From JADLBR01 sp964651705 (GTDB lineage Bacteria > Verrucomicrobiota > Verrucomicrobiia > JADLBR01), in the NCBI GenBank assembly GCA_964651705.1, contig CAZYWZ010000018.1:17123-81122 (forward strand): a stretch of 64,000 nt of DNA. The letters are read 5' to 3'. Positions 57,059 through 64,000 of the stretch are shown in pieces. Under the pieces are notes generated by a model that did not search any database, was not told the origin of the DNA, and saw only the letters and a list, made by a program, of their open reading frames with translations. A program made the position numbers and the translations under genes. Numbering within the stretch: position 1 is the first letter of the stretch; the number at the start of each line of letters is the position of its first letter.

Positions 57059-57622
57059 TCACTCCTCGAACTGCACCTCGACCTTGATGGGCACCGGCCG
57101 GGACAGGGTGTCGTAGACCGGCGAGAACCGGTACAGGTCGCGGACCTTGTCCTTGGGGCCCTTGGTCTTGATCCGCAATTTGGCGCGGATCTCCTGGTAG
57201 CCGGGCCGGACATCGCGATCGAGGCCGAGCATCCCGTTGAGGTCGATGTCGCCCTCGACCTCCGACCGGATCGACTCGATCTCGATGCCCTGCGCGGCGG
57301 CCTTGTACAGGGTCGTCGTGGTCATGCACCCCAGCAGCGCCTGGATGGCGTACTCGACGGGGTTCGGACCCGCGTCCTCGCTCAACAGCACCGGCGGCTC
57401 GTCGTTATCCAGGACGAACGGCTCCTTCTCGGTGCGGTGCTCCTGCTTCGCGCCGTAGAACTCCTTCACCTCGCTCCGGTTGTGCCCGCCCCGGATCGCG
57501 CGGTTCTTCGCGCGGAACCGGAACTGCGCCAACTCCGGGTCGGCCTTGATCGCCGCCACCGTCTGGTTCATCGCGGCGGTATCCACCCCATTGATCTGCT
57601 TCGTCTCTCGCATCGTTTGCAT
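57059..57622 (-). CDS. OsmC family protein
   Basis: A 187-residue cytoplasmic protein of the OsmC/Ohr fold: 'VLLSEDAGPNPVEYAIQALLGCMTTTTLYKAAAQGIEIE' is the central helix with the reactive Cys99, then 'SEVEGDIDLNGMLGL' and 'RPGYQEIRAKLRIKT'. OsmC/Ohr proteins reduce organic hydroperoxides with two Cys. The second Cys is absent: the last helix reads 'RFSPVYDTLSRPVPI', with no Cys anywhere else. It may therefore be a redox or binding protein rather than a classical peroxidase. I chose the ATG at 57622 because GGAAGGAG lies 8 nt upstream; two in-frame ATGs further up have no such site. A sigma-54-type promoter and palindromes lie upstream, next to the gene for a sigma-54 activator. Confidence 0.93.
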   Translation of the reverse strand: MQTMRETKQINGVDTAAMNQTVAAIKADPELAQFRFRAKNRAIRGGHNRSEVKEFYGAKQEHRTEKEPFVLDNDEPPVLLSEDAGPNPVEYAIQALLGCMTTTTLYKAAAQGIEIESIRSEVEGDIDLNGMLGLDRDVRPGYQEIRAKLRIKTKGPKDKVRDLYRFSPVYDTLSRPVPIKVEVQFEE

Positions 57623-57685
57623 CGTCTTGGCTCCTTCCGTGTTTGTGTTCATGCTCGCGTTCGTCGCGATCATGGGAACCGAGAC

Positions 57686-57700
57686 GCAGCGGGCGTGCCA
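57686..57700 (-). promoter_or_regulatory. Sigma-54 (-24/-12) promoter for the osmC gene
   Basis: On the minus strand the sequence is TGGCACGCCCGCTGC, matching the consensus TGGCAC-N5-TTGC with one change and the required GG-N10-GC spacing. The predicted transcript start is near 57675, giving a leader of about 53 nt to the ATG at 57622. An AT-rich stretch lies directly upstream. Confidence 0.7.
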
Positions 57701-57770
57701 AGGGGATCAATATTAAATAACATAATGCGGCGCAGTAACTTCCGTCATGCCGCGGCGGCGTTCGGCGATG

Positions 57771-57799
57771 GCGAGATCTCGCGAGTGGCGAGATCTCGC
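57771..57799. promoter_or_regulatory. Tandem 12-bp palindromes, probable activator-binding sites
   Basis: GCGAGATCTCGC occurs twice as a perfect palindrome (57771-57782 and 57788-57799), centre to centre 17 bp, with a degenerate third near 57806-57817 (GAGATCGCGAGA). They lie about 95-125 bp upstream of the predicted sigma-54 start site, the usual distance for an enhancer-binding protein, and right beside the gene encoding one. Confidence 0.7.
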
Positions 57800-57833
57800 G
57801 GCCGGAGATCGCGAGATGTCGGGGATCTGGGTT

Positions 57834-59735
57834 TCAGTTTACGCCCAGCGCCTTGATCCGCGAATTGAGCGTCGAGGGTTTGAGGCCGAGCATGGCGGCG
57901 GCGCCATTCGGGCCGGCGACGCGGCCGTTTGTCGCCTGGAGCGCGCGGCGGATATTGGCGGCCTCCAGCTCCCGGAGTTCCCGTTCGGTCAGGATGCGGT
58001 TCTCGGTCTCCGGCGCGGCGGCGGCGGGCGGCTCGCTGGCCCCGGAGATGGGCAGGGCCCGGTCGAGGTTGAGGCGCCCTCCGTCGCCGGTGATGAGCGC
58101 GCGCTCGATGACGTTGGCCAATTCGCGGGCGTTGCCCGGCCACGGGTAGGCGCGGAGGCGTTCGATGTCGCCTGTGGTGAGCGCGGGCTCCGGGCGCCCG
58201 TCGCGCCTGGCAAACGCGCGGGCGAATTCGCGCGCGAGCAGGCCGATGTCCGCGCCGCGGTGCCGGAGGGCGGGGACGTGTATGGGAAACACGCTGAGCC
58301 GATAGTAGAGGTCCTCGCGGAAGCGGCCGCTCTCGACCTCCTTGCGGAGGTCGCGGTTGGTCGCGGCGATGACGCGGACATTGACCTTCCGCGTCGCGGA
58401 AGTCCCGACGGGCTCGAACTCGCCCTCCTGCAGGGCGCGGAGCAGCTTCGGCTGCAGCTCCATGGGCAATTCGCCGATCTCGTCCAGGAAGATCGTGCCC
58501 CCGTCGGCGAGGGCGAAGCGGCCCTCGCGGCGGGCGGTGGCGCCGGTGAAGGCCCCCTTCTCGTGGCCGAAGAACTCGCTCTCGATGAGCGGCGCGGGAA
58601 TGGCGGCGCAATTGACCGCGACGAGGGGTTTGTCGGCGCGGCGGCTGGCGCGGTGCACGGCGCGGGCGACGAGTTCCTTGCCCGTGCCGGTCTCGCCCGA
58701 TATGAGGACGGTCGCCTCCGTCGCGGCCACCTCGCCGATCTCCTCGATGACGCGCCGCATCGCGGGGCTCTCGCCCACGAGCTCTCCGAAATGCCGCTCG
58801 ACCTCCTCGCGGAGGTAGGCCGCCTGATTGGCGAGGTCCTGCAGTTTGGCCTCGGCGGCGAGGCGGTCGTTGATGTCGCGCAGGATGAGCGTGAAGTACC
58901 GCTTTCCCTCCAGCTCGAACCGCGACAGGGTGCCCTCGGCGGTGAAGCGTCCGCCATCGGCCGATCGTGCCTCCACCCCACCCGGGATCCAGAGCTGCAC
59001 CGGCGCGTCGGGCGAGGGATCCTCCAGCTGCCGCAGCAGCGGCTCGAGCCTCTCGGCGCCCTGGACCGAGAGAAAGCGGTCGATCATCTCGCCATTCGGG
59101 TCCCCCGACCCGAGCGCCTGCCCGGCCGCGCGATTGGCGCGGACGATGACGTGCTCGGCATCGAGGAGCAAGATCGCGTCCATGGCGCTCTGGAGCACGG
59201 CGTCGAGTTCCGCGGTCTTGGCGCGCAGGGCCTTCTCGAGGCGGAGGCGGCGCAGTTCCGCCCCGGCGCGATTCGCGAAGATGCCGAATACCCGGGCGTA
59301 GCGATTGGCGTCGGGCAAGGGCCGGGTGTCGAGGATGCCGAGGTGCCCGAGGATTCGTTCGCCCGTCTCGTCGAGGAGCGGCGCGCCCATGTAACTGACG
59401 GCGCCCATCGAGCGCAGATCGTTCTCCTCGGGGAAGACCTCCAGCACCCGATCCGCGAAGATGACGAGGCCCCGTTTCGCCAGCGCGGCGCCGCACGGCG
59501 TGTCCCGCACGTCGTACTCGTAATGGGCCACCCACTCCCCACCGAGCCGGAAAGCGATGGCCCGCAGGTGATTCTTTTCGGGAAGATACTCCGTGACCCA
59601 GGCCCCGTGCACGCCCAGGGCCTCGACGAGCCCGGTCACCAGCGCCCGAAAGAACGGGAGCCCGGTCTCGCCCGAGGTTCCCTCGACCAGGGCACCGAGC
59701 AACGCGTCGGGGTTGCCGCTCCTCGCCACCGCCAT
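57834..59735 (-). CDS. Sigma-54-dependent regulator with GAF and PAS sensor domains
   Basis: A 633-residue enhancer-binding protein. A GAF-like sensor (about 15-165, 'GAWVTEYLPEKNHLRAIAFRLGG') and a PAS domain (about 175-290, 'AMDAILLLDAEHVIVRANRAAG') precede the AAA+ core. The core shows Walker A 'GETGTGKE', the sigma-54 contact loop 'GAFTGA', Walker B 'GGTIFLDEIGEL' and 'YRLSVFPIHVPALRHR'. The C terminus is a Fis-type helix-turn-helix ('GPNGAAAMLGLKPSTLNSRI'). It senses a signal in the cytoplasm and drives ATP-dependent opening by sigma-54 RNA polymerase. The ATG at 59735 starts just before the GAF domain; the frame upstream reads through the intergenic region. Its evident target is the osmC gene just downstream. 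Confidence 0.95.
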   Translation of the reverse strand: MAVARSGNPDALLGALVEGTSGETGLPFFRALVTGLVEALGVHGAWVTEYLPEKNHLRAIAFRLGGEWVAHYEYDVRDTPCGAALAKRGLVIFADRVLEVFPEENDLRSMGAVSYMGAPLLDETGERILGHLGILDTRPLPDANRYARVFGIFANRAGAELRRLRLEKALRAKTAELDAVLQSAMDAILLLDAEHVIVRANRAAGQALGSGDPNGEMIDRFLSVQGAERLEPLLRQLEDPSPDAPVQLWIPGGVEARSADGGRFTAEGTLSRFELEGKRYFTLILRDINDRLAAEAKLQDLANQAAYLREEVERHFGELVGESPAMRRVIEEIGEVAATEATVLISGETGTGKELVARAVHRASRRADKPLVAVNCAAIPAPLIESEFFGHEKGAFTGATARREGRFALADGGTIFLDEIGELPMELQPKLLRALQEGEFEPVGTSATRKVNVRVIAATNRDLRKEVESGRFREDLYYRLSVFPIHVPALRHRGADIGLLAREFARAFARRDGRPEPALTTGDIERLRAYPWPGNARELANVIERALITGDGGRLNLDRALPISGASEPPAAAAPETENRILTERELRELEAANIRRALQATNGRVAGPNGAAAMLGLKPSTLNSRIKALGVN

Positions 59736-59853
59736 GGTAACGGGAATATAGACGCATCTCGGCCTGGCGCCATCGGCGGGGTCCCAACGGCGGCATGGCC
59801 TTGCCGCGGGAATTTCCCATCCCCTGCGGCGGCCGATCTGGTATCCTGACCCC

Positions 59854-61311
59854 ATGCGCATGGATCTGCTTTTCTCCCTCATCGCGCTGGCCCACGGGGC
59901 GGCGGCTGCGCCCGGCTACTTCGGCATTCGCGTCGCCGACGCCGACACGGGACGGGGGATCCCGCTGGTGGAACTGGAGACCGTGAACCACATCCTCCAC
60001 GTCACCGACAGCAACGGCCTGGTCGCCTTCCAGGAGCCCGGCCTCATGGGGCAACGCGTGTTTTTCAAGATCCGCGCCCATGGCTACGAGGTGCCCAAGG
60101 ATGGGTTCGGCGCGGCCGGGAAGGCGCTCGAGGCAAGGGCCGGGGGACGGGCGGAGATCCGGCTGAAGCGGCATAACCTCGCCGAGCGGCTCTACCGGAT
60201 CACGGGCCAGGGCATCTATCGCGACTCGATCCTGCTGGGAGAGCGGGCGCCGCTGAAGGAACCCGCGCTGAATGGTCAGGTGATGGGGCAGGACTCGGTT
60301 CAGGTTGCCCTGTATCGCGGCCGGCCCCACTGGTTCTGGGGAGACACCGGGAAGCCGTCCCATCCGCTGGGGCATTTTCAGACATCGGGGGCGGTCTCGG
60401 AATTGCCCGGCGAGGGCGGGCTGGATCCGGCCATCGGGATCGACCTGCAGTACTTCGTCGATGATGCCGGCTTCAGCGCGCGCATGGTGCCGCTCCCGGA
60501 GGACGGGCTGGTCTGGATCGATGGGGTGCTATCGGTGGCGGACGCCGGCGGGCGGGAGCGACTCGTGGCGCACTACGCGCGCATGAAAGACCTCGGGACG
60601 CGGCTCGAGCACGGGATCGTGGTGTTCAACGACGAGGCGCGGCGGTTTGACCGGCTGTTGGCGCTCGGGGCGCAGGAGTGGCGTCACCCGTCGGGGCATC
60701 CCGTGCGGGTCGAGGACGCCGGGCGCGCGTGGTTCTATTTTGCCGACCCGTGCTGCACGGTCCGCGCGCCGGCGACATTCGAGGGCATCACCAACGCGGC
60801 CGCCTACGAGGCGCTCGCGCCCACGACCGACGGGCGCCGGGCGTGGCGGGGCGGCGGCCAACCCTTCGGGCCCGACGAGGAACGGGAGGCGATCCAACGG
60901 GGCGAGGTCGCCGACGACGACGCCTGGTTCCAGCCGACAGACCCCGCCTCCGGCAAACCGATCCGCCTGCACCGCGGCTCCGTGAATTGGAACGCCTTCA
61001 GGAAAAAATGGGTGATGATCGCCTGCGAGCAGGGGGGCACCTCGCCGCTCGGCGAAATCTGGTACGCCGAAGCCGAGGCCCCGGAGGGCCCGTGGCGCCA
61101 CGCCACCAAGATCGTCACCCATCGCCAGTACACTTTCTATAACCCCGCCCACCACCCCTTCTTCGATCAGGAGGGCGGGAGGCTCATCTATTTCGAGGGC
61201 ACCTACACCCGCCAATTCTCCGGCAACCCCGGCGCCACCCCGCGCTACGACTATAACCAAATAATGTACCGACTCGACCTCGCCGATCCGAGATTGCGCG
61301 CGGGCCACTAG
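59854..61311 (+). CDS. Secreted beta-propeller protein, function unknown
   Basis: A 485-residue protein with a signal peptide ('DLLFSLIALAHGAAAAPG'). An N-terminal carboxypeptidase-regulatory-like beta-sandwich follows ('FGIRVADADTGRGIPLVELETVN', 'TDSNGLVAFQEPG'). Next is a propeller with 'VQVALYRGRPHWFWGDTGKP', 'RERLVAHYARMKDL', 'NWNAFRKKWVMIACEQGG' and 'EIWYAEAEAPEGPWRHA'. The blade pattern 'FWGDT' and 'PEGPW' recalls GH43/DUF4185-type propellers, which bind sugars through acidic residues at the centre. I cannot name the active-site residues. It is divergent from the sigma-54 regulator, with 118 nt between the starts. Probably polysaccharide-related. Confidence 0.85.
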   Translation: MRMDLLFSLIALAHGAAAAPGYFGIRVADADTGRGIPLVELETVNHILHVTDSNGLVAFQEPGLMGQRVFFKIRAHGYEVPKDGFGAAGKALEARAGGRAEIRLKRHNLAERLYRITGQGIYRDSILLGERAPLKEPALNGQVMGQDSVQVALYRGRPHWFWGDTGKPSHPLGHFQTSGAVSELPGEGGLDPAIGIDLQYFVDDAGFSARMVPLPEDGLVWIDGVLSVADAGGRERLVAHYARMKDLGTRLEHGIVVFNDEARRFDRLLALGAQEWRHPSGHPVRVEDAGRAWFYFADPCCTVRAPATFEGITNAAAYEALAPTTDGRRAWRGGGQPFGPDEEREAIQRGEVADDDAWFQPTDPASGKPIRLHRGSVNWNAFRKKWVMIACEQGGTSPLGEIWYAEAEAPEGPWRHATKIVTHRQYTFYNPAHHPFFDQEGGRLIYFEGTYTRQFSGNPGATPRYDYNQIMYRLDLADPRLRAGH

Positions 61312-61331
61312 GTCGAATATTGGGTCGCGAT

Positions 61332-61448
61332 GTAGGCCGCGCCTTGGCGCACGCGGACATTCGATCCGGCGGCGTGCGCCAAGGCGCAGCCTACCATTTT
61401 CCGCCCCGGTGGTGCCCCGCGTGCGGGGCACGAGGTCTGACTCGAAAA
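61332..61448 (-). repeat. Complete modular element, cassette C copy 3, inverse orientation
   Basis: The cassette at 61332-61394 (63 nt) has the same inverted ends as copies 1 and 2 but an inverted loop. CATTTTCCGCCCCGGTGG and the hairpin GTGCCCCGC/GCGGGGCAC (61412-61431) follow, then CTGACTCGAAAA (61437-61448). Read on the minus strand it has the same module order as the element at 38225. Confidence 0.9.
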
Positions 61449-61475
61449 CTCCGGGCCAAACGCTGGCGCGTTGGG

Positions 61476-61625
61476 CTACGCGGGCAGTGAGGGCGAAAGC
61501 GCTTTCGCCATCGCGGTGTGCCGCAGCGTGCCGAACATCGTGGGGCCCTCGCCGACGACGTGAAATCCCGCGGTGAACTCGGCGCCCGTGGCCGGCGACC
61601 GTATGGCAAAGGGCGCCGGCCTCAT
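61476..61625 (-). CDS. Possible small protein (49 residues) coupled to the FAD gene
   Basis: The ATG at 61625 overlaps the TGA stop of the preceding FAD oxidoreductase gene (ATGA), which is the usual form of translational coupling in this window. The codons are GC-rich at the third position like real genes here. The product ('ATGAEFTAGFHVVGEGPTMF' in the middle) matches no family I know and could be the remnant of a larger downstream gene cut by a repeat. Its TAG stop lies in GTAGCCCAAC, followed by the family 12-mer at 61437-61448. Confidence 0.35.
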   Translation of the reverse strand: MRPAPFAIRSPATGAEFTAGFHVVGEGPTMFGTLRHTAMAKALSPSLPA

Positions 61626-63907
61626 GCCGCGTAGCACCGCACCTCGAAGAGCGCGGCGGGCGTGTCCCCGGAGGGATGGACCGGGAGGATGTCGATGCGG
61701 TCGGTTGTCGCGGGGGGATCGAACACGATCTCCCGGCGGGTCTGGTGGTTGGCGGTCACCGCGGCGAGGACGTTCCCCGCCCCGTCGCGCACCTCGAACT
61801 CGCGCACGCACAATGGCATCACGCGCTCCGGGTGATCCCAGAGCACCGATTCCATCGGGTGGTCGAGGTCGGTGTCGAAGACGAGGACCACGCGGCGGAG
61901 GGTCTTGGGTTCGTCCCAGCGGATTGTCAGGCAGGGCCGCGGGTCGCCGGGGTCGGCGACCCAGGCGTTGGGCGCGCGGGTGGGCCGGGCGATGCCGTTG
62001 GCGACGTTCCCCGCGCCGAAGGCGGCGAGGGGCGGATCGGCGCGCATCGCGAAATTCTTGCCCCCGGGCCGACGCTGCGGCAGCCAGAATTCGAAAGACT
62101 CGATACCGATGCCGGCGGGCGGTTCCTGGCGCGGGGATTTGGCCACGGCGCGATTGAATTTCTGGAAAACGGAGAGGATGCCGGTGATGCGGCGGTCGCT
62201 GAGGTGGATGGCGATCGCGGGGTTATCCATGAGGCAGACGAAGGCGTAGCGCGGCGCGTCGATGGCGGCGTCGAAGCGGAGCGGCACCGCCTGGCCCTGG
62301 CCGGGCTGGAGGGGGATGTCGGCGGTGGCGAGGGCCACGTCGGGCGTGTGGTTGTCGGCCTTGGTGCTGACGCGGAGTTCGGCGCGCAGCGTCGTGGCCT
62401 CGGCGACGTCGGCGATGAACTCGAAGCGGGGCGTCGGGCCCGCCGCGAGGGGCAGCATCATGGCGGACGCGTTCTCGAGGCGAAGGGTCTGGCCGCCCGG
62501 GGGGAGCGAGGCGAGGGACCATTCGCTCGAGGCGGAGATCGTCGCCTGTCGGGTGAGGTCGTCCTCGTCGTGCAGGGGGAGGTGGGGGATCCATTGGCCG
62601 GAGCGGAGGAGGTCGCGCTGCAGCGCGCGCATCCGTTGGGGCTCCATGAGGTCGGCGGGGAGGAGGCGGTGGCGGGCGCAGAGTGCGGCGGCCATGCCGA
62701 CGGCCTGGCCATTGTGGGCGCAGGTGGCCATCACGCGGGTGGAGCCGAATGCGACATGCGACGCGCTGATGAGCCGGCCGGAGAGGAAAAGGTTCTCGAC
62801 GTTGCGGCTGAAGAGGCAACGGTAGGGGATGGGGTACGTGCCCTTGGCGTGCCATTGCGTGCAGCCGGGCTTCTCGCTGTAGACGCCATCGACGGGATGC
62901 AGGTCGATCGCCCACCCGCCGAAGGAGACCGCGTCGGGCTGGGGCCGCTGGCCGATGATGTCCTGCTGGCGGAGCATGTATTCCCCCTCGAAGCGGCGGC
63001 TCTCGCGCTTTCCGGGGATGGCGCCCATCCACTCCAGCGCGAGATTCTCGGCCTCGGGGAACAGGCCGGAGTTCTTGATGTGGTCCCATACGCCGTAGGC
63101 CACCCGCCACAGCTCCCACTTGATGGCCTCGGTGTCGTGGATGGTGTCGAGGCGCCCGCCCCACTCCAGCCACCACAGGTGCGGGCCCGAATCCCGCGGC
63201 TTGAAATCGCGCCACCTAGGGATCCGCGTGATGTCCCTCAGCGCGAAAGCGGGCGGATGGAACGCCACCGGCCGGCCCGCGTCCCGAGAGTAGAAATACA
63301 GCGAGTGGCCCAGCAGCTCGCGCGTGGCCTCCCCGGGGGCAAATCCCTCGCCAAATTCGTCGCGGCCCTCGGCCCCCACGCGAAACGCGGCGCCCGCGAG
63401 GTAGCCGAGGACGCCATCCCCCGAGGCATCGCAGAACAGCGGCGCCTCCAGTTCGTACAGCGTGGCATTCTGCGCGCAGAAGGCGCGGGCCGCGCGGATG
63501 GTCTCCGCGGCAGATTTCTCCACCGCGAAGACCGCGGTGTTGAGCAGGAGCGTGATGTTGGGCTCCGCGGCCACCTTCTCGAGCAGCAGCGCGTCGACGA
63601 GCACCGCATTGCCCTCGGGGTTGCGGAAGGTATTCTCCACCAGGATCTCGTCGATGACGCCGCCCTCGCGGGCCCACCGGTTGTTGTTCCCCATGTGCGA
63701 CGTGGCACCGAGGATCCAGAGGCGGACCTCGCTCGAGGCGTTGCCGCCGAGCACCGGCCGATCTTGCACCAGCGCGACGCGGATGCCGGCGCGCGCCGCG
63801 GTGATCGCGCAGCAGGTGCCCGCCAGGCCGCCACCGACGACCACGAGATCGGCCCCGATCCGGTCCACCCGGAGCTGGCGCTGATAGACGGGTCCGGACT
63901 GATCCAT
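61622..63907 (-). CDS. FAD-dependent oxidoreductase with discoidin-like C-terminal domain, no signal peptide
   Basis: A 761-residue flavoprotein. The FAD loop 'DLVVVGGGLAGTCCAITAARAG' begins near residue 20, followed by 'QDRPVLGGNASSEVRLWILGA', 'CDASGDGVLGYLAGAAFRVGAEG', 'WWLEWGGRLDTIHDTEAIKWEL' and 'LFLSGRLISASHVAFGSTRVM'. The closing 120 residues ('GAGNVANGIARPTRAPNAWV', 'LRRVVLVFDTDLDHPMESVL') resemble an F5/8 type C domain. It shares architecture with the protein at 35443, but it lacks both the leader and the N-terminal beta-sandwich, so it appears to be cytoplasmic or exported by an unseen route. The start ATG at 63907 is the only reasonable one. Its substrate is probably a sugar derivative. 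Confidence 0.92.
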   Translation of the reverse strand: MDQSGPVYQRQLRVDRIGADLVVVGGGLAGTCCAITAARAGIRVALVQDRPVLGGNASSEVRLWILGATSHMGNNNRWAREGGVIDEILVENTFRNPEGNAVLVDALLLEKVAAEPNITLLLNTAVFAVEKSAAETIRAARAFCAQNATLYELEAPLFCDASGDGVLGYLAGAAFRVGAEGRDEFGEGFAPGEATRELLGHSLYFYSRDAGRPVAFHPPAFALRDITRIPRWRDFKPRDSGPHLWWLEWGGRLDTIHDTEAIKWELWRVAYGVWDHIKNSGLFPEAENLALEWMGAIPGKRESRRFEGEYMLRQQDIIGQRPQPDAVSFGGWAIDLHPVDGVYSEKPGCTQWHAKGTYPIPYRCLFSRNVENLFLSGRLISASHVAFGSTRVMATCAHNGQAVGMAAALCARHRLLPADLMEPQRMRALQRDLLRSGQWIPHLPLHDEDDLTRQATISASSEWSLASLPPGGQTLRLENASAMMLPLAAGPTPRFEFIADVAEATTLRAELRVSTKADNHTPDVALATADIPLQPGQGQAVPLRFDAAIDAPRYAFVCLMDNPAIAIHLSDRRITGILSVFQKFNRAVAKSPRQEPPAGIGIESFEFWLPQRRPGGKNFAMRADPPLAAFGAGNVANGIARPTRAPNAWVADPGDPRPCLTIRWDEPKTLRRVVLVFDTDLDHPMESVLWDHPERVMPLCVREFEVRDGAGNVLAAVTANHQTRREIVFDPPATTDRIDILPVHPSGDTPAALFEVRCYAA

Positions 63908-63952
63908 CCCATTAGGCTAACGCCACGCGGGGGAAAATGCCAGTTGGGGCGG

Positions 63953-64000
63953 GGCTGACTCGAAAATCGGCCACGGGATCGGCCTGTAGGGCGCGGATTC
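63953..64000 (-). repeat. Modular element cut by the window end, cassette A copy 4
   Basis: These 48 nt are an exact inverse copy of 1657-1704: 12-mer CTGACTCGAAAA (63955-63966), spacer and GTAGGGCGCGGATTC (from 63986). The rest of the element lies outside the window. 63908-63952 holds nothing recognisable. Confidence 0.9.

Noticed and set aside
59792..59804. GGCATGGCCTTGC as a second sigma-54 promoter for the propeller gene at 59854
   Set aside because: The distance between GG and GC is 9 instead of the strictly required 10 bases, and no palindromes like those at 57771 lie nearby.
1410..63999. CRISPR array or tRNA-like structures among the hairpins
   Set aside because: The repeats are dispersed, of different types and never in regularly spaced series, and no cloverleaf with anticodon or CCA end could be made; no cas gene is present.

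Overview
The window is GC-rich DNA that most resembles a free-living member of the PVC group or a neighbouring phylum (Planctomycetota, Verrucomicrobiota, Lentisphaerota, Hydrogenedentota). I assign this by content, not by any marker gene. The content is formylglycine sulfatases, PEP-CTERM surface proteins, Tat-exported Gfo/Idh/MocA oxidoreductases, FAD-dependent oxidoreductases with discoidin-like tails, HEAT-repeat and PQQ-like propeller proteins, an HzsA-related CxxCH protein, and uroporphyrinogen-decarboxylase-like methyltransferases beside a corrinoid protein. About 36 solid genes cover most of the 64 kb. I saw no rRNA, tRNA, CRISPR array, transposase or phage gene.

Layout. 0-4 kb: a secreted YD-like protein and ptsP (GAF plus PTS enzyme I). 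4.3-9.6 kb, minus strand: M20 peptidase, HzsA-related protein and HEAT protein, probably one operon. 9.7-13 kb: sulfatase and Gfo/Idh oxidoreductase. 13.4-18.3 kb: an AraC regulator divergent from a coupled GH29 fucosidase/beta-helix pair. 18.4-24.5 kb: PEP-CTERM protein, heparinase II/III-like protein, GH5 and a UroD-family methyltransferase. 24.7-29.2 kb: GH38-like protein, corrinoid protein and second UroD-family methyltransferase. 29.4-38.1 kb: a large PEP-CTERM autotransporter-type adhesin, a DUF4091 protein pair and an FAD oxidoreductase. 38.4-43.8 kb: NeuA-HAD fusion, CHASE2 adenylate cyclase, AsmA-like protein and YacG. 43.9-53 kb: FAD/Gfo-Idh operon, GH10 xylanase, PQQ-like propeller and HEAT-LamG pair. 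53.5-61.3 kb: a beta-propeller protein, a second sulfatase, an OsmC protein with its presumed sigma-54 activator, and another propeller protein. 61.5-63.9 kb: a third FAD oxidoreductase.

How the genes work together. Most products carry export signals and act on sulfated, fucosylated, xylan-like or uronic polysaccharides. No SusC/D pair, ABC sugar transporter or sugar kinase is present. The corrinoid protein and two UroD-like methyltransferases sit among glycosidases, which suggests removal of O-methyl groups from sugars or other ligands. The clearest regulatory circuit is at 57.6-59.7 kb: a sigma-54 enhancer-binding protein, two perfect 12-bp palindromes, and a canonical -24/-12 promoter in front of osmC.

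The intergenic space is filled with a modular repeat family. Interchangeable hairpin cassettes, all bounded by GTAG...CTAC, sit between a GTGCCCCGC/GCGGGGCAC hairpin and the 12-mer TTTTCGAG(T/C)CAG. Several copies supply the stop codon, and once the last residues, of the neighbouring gene. This family is the most unusual feature of the window.
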